A DNA stretch of 64,000 nucleotides from Pararhodonellum marinum (GTDB lineage Bacteria > Bacteroidota > Bacteroidia > Cytophagales > Cyclobacteriaceae). The notes beneath the pieces were generated by a model. That model saw only the letters and a list, made by a program, of their open reading frames with translations, was not told where the DNA came from and made no database searches. Position 1 is the stretch's first letter; each line of letters begins with the position of its first letter. Below, in pieces: positions 46,373-55,180 of this stretch. The stretch lies in contig NZ_JACEFJ010000003.1 of assembly GCF_015354735.1 (NCBI RefSeq), positions 248,001 through 312,000 on the forward strand, in the 5' to 3' direction. Both the position numbers and the translations under genes were made by a program.

Positions 46373-47707
46373 TTAACCCAGTAATTTTAAGAGTGCAAGG
46401 TTTACAGATTCAAAATCAAATGCTGCAAGGCGTATATCCATTTTTGATTTTATTTCTTTCGTATTCAATTGTCCAATACTGCCCTCATGGGTATGGTTGA
46501 TGGCTGTTTGGTTAGGGTGGAAATCATTGTTTTCTATAGCTTGCCCCACCTGCTTGTAGGCGTCCCTAAAAGGGATGCCCATCAGGACCAGTTTGTTGAC
46601 TTCCTCTACACTGAAAAGATCCTTGTAAAAGGGATTGTCAAGAAGATGGGACTTGACTTTGATTTCTTTAAGCATGAAGTGACTCATTCTAAGACAAGAC
46701 AAGGTGGAGTCTAGCGCCGGGAAAAGGGCTTCTTTGAGCAATTGTAGGTCACGATGGTAACCTGTGGTCAGATTGGTCAGGATCAAACTGACTGTGGTCG
46801 GAACTCCCTGTATCTGATTGGTTTTTGCCCGGATAAGCTCAAAGACGTCCGGATTCTTTTTATGGGGCATGATGCTGCTGCCTGTGGTCAGCTCATCTGG
46901 AAAGCTAATAAAGGAAAAATGCTGGTTCATGTAGAGACAGACATCTGAAGCCAGTTTGTTAAGGGTACCGCAGATTCCGGAAAGGGCAAAAGCCAGTGTT
47001 TTCTCGGTCTTTCCCCGGCTATTCTGCGCATTGATGACATTGTGGTGCAAGTCTTCGAAACCCAGTAGTTTGGTTGTCAGACTTCTATCCAAAGGAAAAG
47101 AGGATCCATAACCCGCCGCTGAACCCAATGGGTTTTTATTGGCCAATTTGTAAGCAGCCAGCAACAGGTCCAGGTCTTCCGTAAGGCCCTCTGCAAATGA
47201 ACCAAACCAAAGCCCAAAAGAAGAAGGCATTGCCAACTGTGTGTGCGTATAGCCTGGCATAAGGTCCGCTTTGTGTTTTTCAGAAAGGTTTTGCAGCAAT
47301 TCAAAGAGCTCTTGTACTGCTTCCACCAATTCCCTAATCGCTGCCCTGTAATAGAGTTTCAGATCCACCAATACCTGATCGTTGCGGGAACGACCGCTGT
47401 GGAGTTTTTTACCAACTTCTCCGTGTCTCTGCGTCAATAAAAATTCAATTTGCGAATGGACATCTTCCACACCTTCTCCAATCTGAAATTGGTTTTTTTC
47501 TATTTCAAGGTAAATGTCTTTTAGGCCTTTTCGGAGCAATATGAGCTCCTCTTTAGTCAAAAGCCCTACCTTTTCGAGCATAATGGCATGTGCTAGGGAG
47601 CCTATGACATCAAATGGTGCCAAAACAAGGTCAAATTCAGGGTCTTTTCCGATCGTAAATTGCTCTACCTCTTTCTTGCTATCTATGTCTTTCTGCCAAA
47701 GTTTCAT
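46373..47707 (-). CDS. argH: Argininosuccinate lyase
   Basis: This 444-residue enzyme splits argininosuccinate to arginine and fumarate, the last step of arginine synthesis. The fumarase/ASL signature GSSIMPHKKNPDVFELIR is complete, with SGRSRNDQV in the first conserved region and YTHTQLAMPSSFG in the second. Length is slightly shorter than E. coli ArgH (457). It is the last gene of the eight-gene operon; the gap to the preceding deacylase gene is 77 bp. Confidence 0.96.
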   Translation of the reverse strand: MKLWQKDIDSKKEVEQFTIGKDPEFDLVLAPFDVIGSLAHAIMLEKVGLLTKEELILLRKGLKDIYLEIEKNQFQIGEGVEDVHSQIEFLLTQRHGEVGKKLHSGRSRNDQVLVDLKLYYRAAIRELVEAVQELFELLQNLSEKHKADLMPGYTHTQLAMPSSFGLWFGSFAEGLTEDLDLLLAAYKLANKNPLGSAAGYGSSFPLDRSLTTKLLGFEDLHHNVINAQNSRGKTEKTLAFALSGICGTLNKLASDVCLYMNQHFSFISFPDELTTGSSIMPHKKNPDVFELIRAKTNQIQGVPTTVSLILTNLTTGYHRDLQLLKEALFPALDSTLSCLRMSHFMLKEIKVKSHLLDNPFYKDLFSVEEVNKLVLMGIPFRDAYKQVGQAIENNDFHPNQTAINHTHEGSIGQLNTKEIKSKMDIRLAAFDFESVNLALLKLLG

Positions 47708-47784
47708 GCCTGAATCAATTTTTAAATCATGTGTTTCTAAAATGCCATGGCCTATGCTTCACCCTTTAATTCTATATTCTACCC

Positions 47785-48888
47785 TCACTTTTTAAAAAAA
47801 ATGTAGGTACTCAACAAATTGATGTACCCTTCAATTCCTTTTTCGATATCGGTAATGTAAATGAATTCATCAGGTGAATGAGAGCGTGCGGAGTCTCCAG
47901 GCCCCAATTTGACCGAAGGGTAGGGGATCAGAGCCTGATCAGAAAGGGTAGGGCTACCATAGGTTTTTAGCCCCATTTTCAAAATCACCTCCTGAATTTT
48001 ATGACCACCGGGAAGTTTGGAAGCCTGCAGGCGCAAAGACCTGGGCACTAGGGTTGCTTTGAGGCTTTCCTTTAACTCAGCCAAAGCCTCCTCCAGTGTA
48101 TAACTTTCTGTTACCCTCACATCCAAAGTAAACGTACACCTGTCCGGAACCACGTTGTGTTGCTGACCGGCTTGGATAATGGTCGCGGTCACTTTGCTCT
48201 CACCAAGATATGGCGAGGTTTTTTTGAAGCGGAAGCGCCGAATAGCCATCAAGTCTTCCAGTGCCTTGTATATGGCGTTTTCTCCTTCATTTCGAGCAGC
48301 ATGGCCTGCCTTACCGATAACTGTGGCATCTACTACCATCAGCCCTTTTTCAGCTACCGCCAAATCCATCAAGGTAGGTTCACCGACGATTGCCAGCTCC
48401 AACTCGGGCAACTCGGGTAAAACACTGGCAATTCCCAAGTCCCCGGATATTTCTTCTTCGGCAGTAGCAGCCAAAATCAGGTTGTAGGGTAGCTTGGCTG
48501 AATAAAAATATAAGAATGTTTCTATCAAACAAACCAATGCCCCGCCTGCATCATTGCTTCCAAGACCGAAGAGTTTACCGTCTTCTTTGATCGGTTGAAA
48601 AGGATCCCGGGAATATCCCTGATTGGGTTTCACCGTATCATGGTGGGAATTGAGCAAAAGGGATGGCTTCTTGGGATCAAAATGCTGGTTAAAAGCCCAG
48701 ATGTTGTTGTATTTTCTATGGAACGGAATGTTTTTGTCCTGAAAAAATTCCTGAATGAGTGCTGCCGTATGGGTTTCTTCTTTACTGATGGAAGGGATCG
48801 CAATTAATTTTTCCAATAAGGCCACAGCTTCGTCAGCCATTTGACCCAACTGAGTGGCACTCAAGGAAGCAGGATTGTGGTCAACCAT
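47785..48888 (-). CDS. M20 deacylase (N-acetylornithine/N-acylcitrulline deacetylase type)
   Basis: This 367-residue metallohydrolase has the M20 motifs: LLLNSHHDTVKP (metal His about 83, Asp 84), GSNDAGGA (metal Asp113), TAEEEISG (general-base Glu about 144-146) and the late SARSHSPDE. It removes an acyl group from nitrogen. In this operon the transcarbamylase works on an N-acylated ornithine, so the physiological substrate is most likely N-acylcitrulline and not N-acetylornithine. argE by homology, but I leave the symbol blank because specificity differs. It lies 39 bp behind argB. Confidence 0.9.
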   Translation of the reverse strand: MVDHNPASLSATQLGQMADEAVALLEKLIAIPSISKEETHTAALIQEFFQDKNIPFHRKYNNIWAFNQHFDPKKPSLLLNSHHDTVKPNQGYSRDPFQPIKEDGKLFGLGSNDAGGALVCLIETFLYFYSAKLPYNLILAATAEEEISGDLGIASVLPELPELELAIVGEPTLMDLAVAEKGLMVVDATVIGKAGHAARNEGENAIYKALEDLMAIRRFRFKKTSPYLGESKVTATIIQAGQQHNVVPDRCTFTLDVRVTESYTLEEALAELKESLKATLVPRSLRLQASKLPGGHKIQEVILKMGLKTYGSPTLSDQALIPYPSVKLGPGDSARSHSPDEFIYITDIEKGIEGYINLLSTYIFFKK

Positions 48889-48927
48889 CCGATAAATTCA
48901 GTCTTTAAAGTAGGGGAAGTTTTGAAT

Positions 48928-49728
48928 TCAATACAAGTCGTAGCGTTGTTTTTCAATGTTGGTGCCGGAGGATTTTCCTTTTGCTGCCAAAAGAAGGTTC
49001 TCCGCTTTTCCAATCCACACTTGGTTCACCCCCTGATATAGGGCAGCAAAGGCATTGTCCAGTTTGGGAATCATACCGGAATGGATGACATTTTCCTTTT
49101 TCAATTCATCGTAAATATCCTCATTGATCAGCGGGATAAAAGAGCTGTCGTTTTTTTCATCAATCAAAACGCCGGCTTTACTGAAACAGTAATAAAGGTT
49201 TACCGTGTGCTTTTTTGAAAGGGCCATGGCCATTTCGGATGCAATGGAATCTGCGTTGGTATTGAGCAACTGACCTTTTTGATCGTGGGTAATAGCGGCC
49301 ACCACTGGCACGATGTCTTCTAGAAGCAGTGTCTTGATCAGTTCGGTGTTTACTTCCTGAATATCACCTACAAATCCATAATCAATGTCTTTGACGGGTC
49401 TTTTTTTAGACAGGATTAGGTTTCCATCTGCTCCGGTCAGACCAAGGCTATTGACTTGGTGGGCCTGAAGTTTGGACACAATCTGCTTGTTGATCAGCCC
49501 GGCATAAACCATGGTGACGACATCAAGGGTTTCCTGATCTGTGATCCGTCTGCCGTCCACCATTTCAGGCATCACACCCAGCGATTCACCGAATTTGGAA
49601 GCCATGATGCCTCCTCCATGAACCAGTATTTTCTTGCCTGGAAACTTACTGAATAAGAAAAGAAATTCATCTAGTTTTTTCGGATCATCGATGACGTTAC
49701 CACCAACTTTTATAATACTTAACTTCAT
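48928..49728 (-). CDS. argB: N-acetyl(or N-succinyl)glutamate kinase
   Basis: This 266-residue amino-acid kinase has KVGGNVIDDP at the start, VHGGGIMASKFGE, and NADSIASEMAMALS. It phosphorylates the gamma carboxyl of N-acylglutamate. It is of the short type without the extra N-terminal helix that carries arginine inhibition in some bacteria, so feedback inhibition is probably at another step (family knowledge). Position in the operon is after argF' and before the deacylase. The acyl group may be acetyl or succinyl. Confidence 0.94.
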   Translation of the reverse strand: MKLSIIKVGGNVIDDPKKLDEFLFLFSKFPGKKILVHGGGIMASKFGESLGVMPEMVDGRRITDQETLDVVTMVYAGLINKQIVSKLQAHQVNSLGLTGADGNLILSKKRPVKDIDYGFVGDIQEVNTELIKTLLLEDIVPVVAAITHDQKGQLLNTNADSIASEMAMALSKKHTVNLYYCFSKAGVLIDEKNDSSFIPLINEDIYDELKKENVIHSGMIPKLDNAFAALYQGVNQVWIGKAENLLLAAKGKSSGTNIEKQRYDLY

Positions 49729-49755
49729 GTATACTAATGTTTAATAGGTTTTCAA

Positions 49756-50697
49756 TTAAAGTAAATGATCGATGACAGCCTGAGCTGCATAGATCCTGTT
49801 TTCCGCTTGCTTTTGAACCAGACTTCTCGGGCCATCCAAGATTTCATCTGACAGTTCCACATTTCGTCTGACAGGCAAACAGTGCATGACCTTTGCAGAA
49901 GGATTCTTTTGGAAGTGATTCTCCGTTATCATCCAATGGGAATCCATATTGAGGATTTTTCCATATTCGCTGAAAGCCGACCAGTTTTTTACATAGACAA
50001 AGTCAGCTTTTTCCAATGCCCTCTTCTGCAAAGGTTCAATCGTAGCCCCCTTGGTAAACATGGGATCTAGTTCATATCCTTCAGGATGGGTAATTGTCAG
50101 GTCAAATCCACAACCCAAGGTCCATTCTGCAAATGAATTGGCCACTGCATGCGGAATGGCTTTGATATGGGGTGCCCAGCTGAGCACCACCTTCGGGGGC
50201 TTAGTTCCCTTCCAGTTTTCTTGGATGGTTACCATATCGGCCAAGCTTTGCAGGGGATGGCGAATGGCACTTTCCAGGCTGATCACCGGTATGCCACTGT
50301 ATCGGATAAATTGGTTTAATATAAAATCCGAGATATCGTCCTGCTTGTTGGTCAAAGAAGGAAATGCCCTTATGGCCAATATATCAAAATAAGTGCCTAA
50401 GACGCCTGCGGCATCCTTGATGTGTTCAATACTGCCTTTGTTCATCACAGCACCTTCTTTCATTTCCAGTGCCCAACCCTCTTTGTCCATATTGATCACA
50501 ATGGGATCCATGCCGAGATTATAAGCCGCAATCTGTGTACTCGCCCGGGTCCTGAGACTGGGATTGAGAAAAATAAGGCCTATTTTTTTGCCCGTACCTC
50601 TTCCAAAGTCTGCCCTCGGGTCATGCTTGTAGGCGATGGCCTTTTCTATCAAACCCTGAGCAATAGTTGTACTTTCAAATTGTGTAAAATTCTTCAT
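49756..50697 (-). CDS. argF': N-acylornithine carbamoyltransferase (AOTCase/SOTCase type)
   Basis: This 313-residue transcarbamylase carbamoylates an N-acylated ornithine. The carbamoyl phosphate motif is NPSLRTRAST (45-54), followed by the extended loop with GWALEMKEG and KGSIEHIKDA. The late part has VMHCLPVRRNVELSDEI, as in this branch. Ordinary OTCases have a different loop. The residue preceding EH (Ile90) is at the position where the Bacteroides SOTCase has Pro and the Xanthomonas AOTCase has Glu, as I align them by eye. Acyl specificity is therefore uncertain, leaning to succinyl. Gap to argB is 27 bp. Confidence 0.93.
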   Translation of the reverse strand: MKNFTQFESTTIAQGLIEKAIAYKHDPRADFGRGTGKKIGLIFLNPSLRTRASTQIAAYNLGMDPIVINMDKEGWALEMKEGAVMNKGSIEHIKDAAGVLGTYFDILAIRAFPSLTNKQDDISDFILNQFIRYSGIPVISLESAIRHPLQSLADMVTIQENWKGTKPPKVVLSWAPHIKAIPHAVANSFAEWTLGCGFDLTITHPEGYELDPMFTKGATIEPLQKRALEKADFVYVKNWSAFSEYGKILNMDSHWMITENHFQKNPSAKVMHCLPVRRNVELSDEILDGPRSLVQKQAENRIYAAQAVIDHLL

Positions 50698-50767
50698 GGA
50701 TGCTTGGATTCCTCTTTATGACTAGCCTATAGAACGAGTCATTGGATTGGTTGTACTCAAGTTGAGC

Positions 50768-51922
50768 TCAGTCATTTACATCAAAACTGCTTTGATTCAG
50801 TAAAGTTTCAAGCCCAGCTAAAAATAAAGATAACTGATTGATTTTAATATTTAAAGGAGGAAGCAAACGAATGGTCTGTTTTCCTGCAGCACTGCCTGTA
50901 AATATTTTGTATTTGGTCACTAAGTCAGAACGTACCTTTCCCGCTTCCCGGTCAAGATCCAGCCCGATCATCAGTCCTTTTCCCCTAACCCCGATGATAC
51001 CAGGGAGTTCCGGTAAGCTCTGGATAAGGTAATTGCCCATCGCTTCGGCGTGGTTCAAAAGTTGCTCCTGTTCAATGATTTCCAGCACCGCTAGTCCTGC
51101 TGCACATGCCAGGTGATTGCCACCAAAGGTAGTGCCCAAAAGCCCATAACTTGCTTTAAAATCAGGATGAATCAGAATCCCGCCTATTGGGAACCCGTTC
51201 CCCATACCCTTGGCCATGGAAATCAGGTCAGGTACAAGCCCTTCGGTCCATTGGTGGGCAAAAAACCGGCCGGTCCGTCCATAGCCGGATTGCACTTCAT
51301 CCAGGATCAGTTTTGCTCCGTATTTTTTCCCTAAATCGGAAAGGCCAAGCAAAAATACCGAAGAAGGGACATGAATTCCCCCAACTCCCTGGATTCCTTC
51401 AATGATGATTCCGGCAATATTCCCTTGTTTAAGCTGATGCTCTACCGCTTCCAGATCCTCCCATGGCAAAATGTACACATCTTCCCTTTGGTTGCTTGGG
51501 GCAATGATTTTGGGATTGTCAGTCAGCACCACCGCCCCTGATGTTCTTCCATGAAACGATCCTTTGAAAGCAATGAATCCGGATTTACCGGTGGCAAAGG
51601 AGGCCAGTTTGAGTGCGTTTTCATTGGCCTCAGCTCCTGAATTGCATAGAAAAAGGCTGAACTCGGGATATCCAGACATTTCGCCGAGCTTTTGGGCCAT
51701 TTCCTTTTGAAGCGGAATGTGGACGGAATTGGAGTAAAAAGCGATTTTGTCCAATTGGTCCTTGATCCTCTGATTGAAATGCGGGTGGGAGTGGCCTACG
51801 GAAATTACCGCATGCCCCCCATATAGGTCCAGGTACTCCTGCCCATCAGCATCCCATAGATTTGCCCCTTGGGCTTTCTCGGGGGTTACATTGATCAGGG
51901 GGTAAACGTCAAATAAGTCCAT
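50768..51922 (-). CDS. argD: Acylornithine aminotransferase
   Basis: This 384-residue class III PLP aminotransferase converts N-acylglutamate semialdehyde to N-acylornithine. It has YGGHAVISVGHSHPH near the start, the LILDEVQSGYGRTG motif with the cofactor Asp, and the PLP-lysine segment DLISMAKGMGNGFPIG. The length and the operon position fit ArgD; many such enzymes also act in lysine or proline-related steps. It is 9 bp behind argC and about 70 bp in front of argF'. Confidence 0.95.
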   Translation of the reverse strand: MDLFDVYPLINVTPEKAQGANLWDADGQEYLDLYGGHAVISVGHSHPHFNQRIKDQLDKIAFYSNSVHIPLQKEMAQKLGEMSGYPEFSLFLCNSGAEANENALKLASFATGKSGFIAFKGSFHGRTSGAVVLTDNPKIIAPSNQREDVYILPWEDLEAVEHQLKQGNIAGIIIEGIQGVGGIHVPSSVFLLGLSDLGKKYGAKLILDEVQSGYGRTGRFFAHQWTEGLVPDLISMAKGMGNGFPIGGILIHPDFKASYGLLGTTFGGNHLACAAGLAVLEIIEQEQLLNHAEAMGNYLIQSLPELPGIIGVRGKGLMIGLDLDREAGKVRSDLVTKYKIFTGSAAGKQTIRLLPPLNIKINQLSLFLAGLETLLNQSSFDVND

Positions 51923-51931
51923 GCTTTTTTC

Positions 51932-52900
51932 TTAAAATGCAATGCTTTTCAAATTCAAACCGGTTTTTTCCTCCAGGCCAAGGGCAAGGTTAAAATTTTG
52001 AACGGCCTGACCGGAGGCCCCTTTGAGCAGGTTATCGATAGCGGAATAGATGACCAACTGCCCTTGTTCTTTGCTCAAATGGATCAGGCATTTGTTGGTG
52101 TTGACCACTTGTTTGAGTGTGATCTCCTGTTCAGAAACATGGGTAAAAGGAGCATCTTGGTAAAATGTTTTGTAAACATCAATGGCTTCCTCCAAGGACC
52201 CTGAAAATGGAAAATAACTGGTGATCCAGATTCCCCTGCTAAAATTGCCTCGATAGGGCACAAAGAGAAGTTCTTGGTCAAATCCCGCCTGTATCTGTCC
52301 AAAAGTCTGCTTGATTTCATTCAGGTGCTGATGATTGAAAAGCTTGTACACGGAAAGATTTTGGTTTCTTTCCGAAAAATGGGTGGTTTCACTCAGCTTT
52401 TTTCCCGCCCCGGTACTCCCTGTGATTCCTGAAATATGGACCGCGTCCTTGATCCAGCATGTGGATAGGGCAGGGGCCAAGCCCAACTGTATGGCTGTGG
52501 CAAAGCAGCCGGGGTTGGCGATTCTTTTTGATTTTTTGATCTTTTCTTTATTGATTTCTGGCAAGCCGTACAGGAAACCTTGGCTTTCATCTCTGAAATC
52601 CGTACTCAGGTCGATGATAAGCGTGTGATCAGCAAAAGGATACTTCTCCAAAAACCCTTTGGTTTCACCATGCGGCAAACCTAAAAATACAGCATCCAGT
52701 TGATCGGTTTCCACTTTATCTGTAAATACCAGATCTGTATCGCCAAGAAGATCGGGATGGGTATCGGTTACCTTTTTCCCTTTTTGGCTGTTGCTGTGTA
52801 CATAGTCCAGTTCACAGTTCGGGTGGTGAACCAAAAGGCGCAGCAACTCCCCACCCGTGTATCCGGCAGCGCCGATGATGGCCGTTTTGAATTTAGTCAT
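51932..52900 (-). CDS. argC: N-acyl-gamma-glutamyl-phosphate reductase
   Basis: This 322-residue NADPH-dependent reductase makes N-acylglutamate 5-semialdehyde. The N-terminal Rossmann motif is GAAGYTGGELLRLL and the catalytic cysteine is Cys132 in NPGCFATAIQLG. GLPHGET and the LSTDFR segment are conserved. Its start overlaps the argG stop by 8 bp, which gives translational coupling. It is the short (type 1) form without a fused kinase. Confidence 0.96.
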   Translation of the reverse strand: MTKFKTAIIGAAGYTGGELLRLLVHHPNCELDYVHSNSQKGKKVTDTHPDLLGDTDLVFTDKVETDQLDAVFLGLPHGETKGFLEKYPFADHTLIIDLSTDFRDESQGFLYGLPEINKEKIKKSKRIANPGCFATAIQLGLAPALSTCWIKDAVHISGITGSTGAGKKLSETTHFSERNQNLSVYKLFNHQHLNEIKQTFGQIQAGFDQELLFVPYRGNFSRGIWITSYFPFSGSLEEAIDVYKTFYQDAPFTHVSEQEITLKQVVNTNKCLIHLSKEQGQLVIYSAIDNLLKGASGQAVQNFNLALGLEEKTGLNLKSIAF

Positions 52901-54089
52901 CGTTTTGGTTTACTTGATGGAAAATAGCAGTTTGGTTGCCCAGAATGCGGGTAAATCCTTTGACATCTTCTCCGGTATACCCTTTGTTCATTTCCCCATA
53001 GCTGCCAAATTTGGATGCCATCAGGTCATGGGCAGACTCAATGCCCAACAACTCAAACCTGTAGGGATGCAATTTTACTTTAACCTGACCTGTGACATAC
53101 TTCTGGGTGTCGGCAAGAAAAGCCTCCAGATTACGCATCACTGGGTCAAGGTAATGCCCCTCATGCAAGTGGTTGCCATAAAATTCAGCCAACTGATTTT
53201 TCCAAAACAGCTGCCATTTGGTAAGGGTATGTTTTTCCAGAAGTTGATGGGACTTGATGATGATCAAAGGCGCGGCGGCTTCAAAACCTACCCGTCCTTT
53301 GATACCGATGATGGTGTCGCCCACGTGGATATCCCGACCTATTCCATAGGGTGCCGCCAGTTTTTGAACCTTTAGAATCGCCTGTACCGGATCATTGAAA
53401 ATCTCTCCATTTACTCCTTTCAGTTCTCCCTGTTCATAATCCAGCGTCAATTCCTCATTTCCGCTTTTGCTCACAGGGGTTGGCCAGGCTGAATCAGGTA
53501 AGCCTTGACCCGAGGTCAATGTTTCCTTTCCGCCCACCGAGGTGCCCCAAATTCCTTTGTTGATGGAATAAGCTGCTTTTTCAAAATTCATGCTGACACC
53601 GTGTTCTTTGAGATAGGCAATTTCGGCTTCCCTGCTGAGTTTAAGGTCACGGATAGGGGTGATGATTTCCACATCAGGCAGAATGGTCTGAAAGATCATG
53701 TCAAAACGAACCTGATCATTTCCAGCCCCTGTACTGCCATGGGCAATGGCGCCCGCTTGGATCTTCTTGGCATGGTTGGCTATGGCCTTGGCTTGCAGGA
53801 TCCTTTCTGCACTTACCGAAAGGGGGTAAGTTTGATTTTTGAGGACATTGCCAAAAATAAGGTATTTGATGACTTCCTTGTAATAGGTATGTTTCACATC
53901 CAATACTTCAAAGGAGGCCACCCCGAGAGCATGGGCCCTCTGAGCAGTTTGTTCGAGTTCTTCTGAGCTAAATCCTCCAGTATCGACCAGCACCGCATGT
54001 ACTTCATGACCCAGTTCCCGGCTGAGGTGCAAGGCGCAGAAGGTGGTGTCTAAACCGCCACTGTAGGCTAAAACGACTTTTTTCATCAT
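52893..54089 (-). CDS. argG: Argininosuccinate synthase
   Basis: This 398-residue enzyme joins citrulline and aspartate with ATP. The PP-loop is AYSGGLDTTFC near residue 8, and the aspartate/citrulline region is AHGSTGAGNDQVRFD. The start could be the first or second Met. In the operon it precedes argC and follows the GNAT gene after 6 bp. The length is standard for type I argininosuccinate synthases. Confidence 0.95.
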   Translation of the reverse strand: MMKKVVLAYSGGLDTTFCALHLSRELGHEVHAVLVDTGGFSSEELEQTAQRAHALGVASFEVLDVKHTYYKEVIKYLIFGNVLKNQTYPLSVSAERILQAKAIANHAKKIQAGAIAHGSTGAGNDQVRFDMIFQTILPDVEIITPIRDLKLSREAEIAYLKEHGVSMNFEKAAYSINKGIWGTSVGGKETLTSGQGLPDSAWPTPVSKSGNEELTLDYEQGELKGVNGEIFNDPVQAILKVQKLAAPYGIGRDIHVGDTIIGIKGRVGFEAAAPLIIIKSHQLLEKHTLTKWQLFWKNQLAEFYGNHLHEGHYLDPVMRNLEAFLADTQKYVTGQVKVKLHPYRFELLGIESAHDLMASKFGSYGEMNKGYTGEDVKGFTRILGNQTAIFHQVNQNDD

Positions 54090-54095
54090 TTATGG

Positions 54096-54776
54096 TTAAA
54101 ATAGGTTCAATGTTTTGTTTTTGGTTTTTTTGAGGTTGAGCATGACATACCTTTTCAGTCTGGTCCAACGTTCGAAAAGCCTTAAATCTTTGCCGAAATC
54201 CATTCTCAGAGCCAGTTCTTTCTTTTTCTTGTCTGCATTTTTGGGCACATAGAGCATGGCAGTGCAGATGCAGTTTTGCCTGTTTTTGGTTTTCAGAATT
54301 TCGTAGTTCACGCAGCTTTGGCAGCCTTTCCAAAATTCCTCATCATCCGTAAGATCGGAATACGAAACCGGAAAGTATCCAAGTTCGGAATTTATTTTCA
54401 TTACTGCAGCCCCTGTGGTAAGCCCGAAAATCTTGGATTCCGGGTATTTTTTACGGCTGAGTTTGAAGATTTCTTTCTTGATTTCGCGGGCCAAACCAGA
54501 ACGGCGGAAAGGAGGGGCAACGATCAGACCGGAATTGGCGACAAATTTTCCATGGCCCCAGGCCTCTATGTAACAAAATCCAGCCCAGTCCCCTGTTTTG
54601 GTTAGGGCAATGATGGATTTTCCCTCAAGCATTTTATTGATGAGGTATTCCGGGGATCTTTTGGCTATACCGGTGCCACGGGCTTTGGCGGACTCTTCCA
54701 TTTCCTGAGAAATGATCTCCGCATATCTGGTGTGGGCGAGTCCTGCTGGCTGTATGATAAACATGTTTTTTATCAT
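54096..54776 (-). CDS. GNAT acyltransferase, candidate N-acylglutamate synthase
   Basis: This 226-residue protein has a GNAT domain with the acyl-CoA pyrophosphate-binding segment APPFRRSGLAREIKKE (about 104-119), a late extra domain with three Cys (KGCQSCVNY; NCICTAM) and a basic tail. It begins the arginine operon, six bp ahead of argG, and no argA or argJ is present. Bacteroides has a GNAT-type N-acylglutamate synthase in the corresponding place (family knowledge, from memory). So the first arginine step is the best guess. Cysteine clusters could bind zinc. Confidence 0.8.
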   Translation of the reverse strand: MIKNMFIIQPAGLAHTRYAEIISQEMEESAKARGTGIAKRSPEYLINKMLEGKSIIALTKTGDWAGFCYIEAWGHGKFVANSGLIVAPPFRRSGLAREIKKEIFKLSRKKYPESKIFGLTTGAAVMKINSELGYFPVSYSDLTDDEEFWKGCQSCVNYEILKTKNRQNCICTAMLYVPKNADKKKKELALRMDFGKDLRLFERWTRLKRYVMLNLKKTKNKTLNLF

Positions 54777-55180
54777 GGGTTCAAGCTAATGAAAGATAGG
54801 ATGATGGATCACCTATGGTTTTATGGTACAATGTGAATGGAAATAAATGGGCTTCGGAATTAGACATCCCCGTAGGATGCCACAAAATAGACAAGGGACT
54901 AGGCCCTGAAGCTGTTCCTAAACCTTCTCAATGGAGCAAAAAATAACACAGCAACCAATTCCAAAACATTGGAGGAATAAGGAGGGGTCGATATGTGCTG
55001 AAAATTCAACATGCTTTTAAAACGATGGTAAAGTTTGCAAGTAATGCAAACAAATACAAGAAAAAGCATGGATTATTTTAAAGATTAAATGAAATCCTGT
55101 CATTTCGGTATTTGTATCCCTGTTTTGAGGTATTTTTTATTAATCCAAATGAACAAACGCAAAAGATTTTCGCTGTTGAT
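54777..55180. other. Leader/intergenic region upstream of the arginine operon
   Basis: Read on the minus strand, this is the 404-bp region upstream of the operon start. It holds CATCC/GGATG (54865-54879, 5-nt spacer) and GTTTGC-7 nt-GCAAAC (55033-55051). No -7 box matching the Bacteroidetes consensus was found with confidence, and no gene. The CATCC hairpin with GGGACTAGGCCC beyond may be a remnant of a palindromic repeat. Confidence 0.4.
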
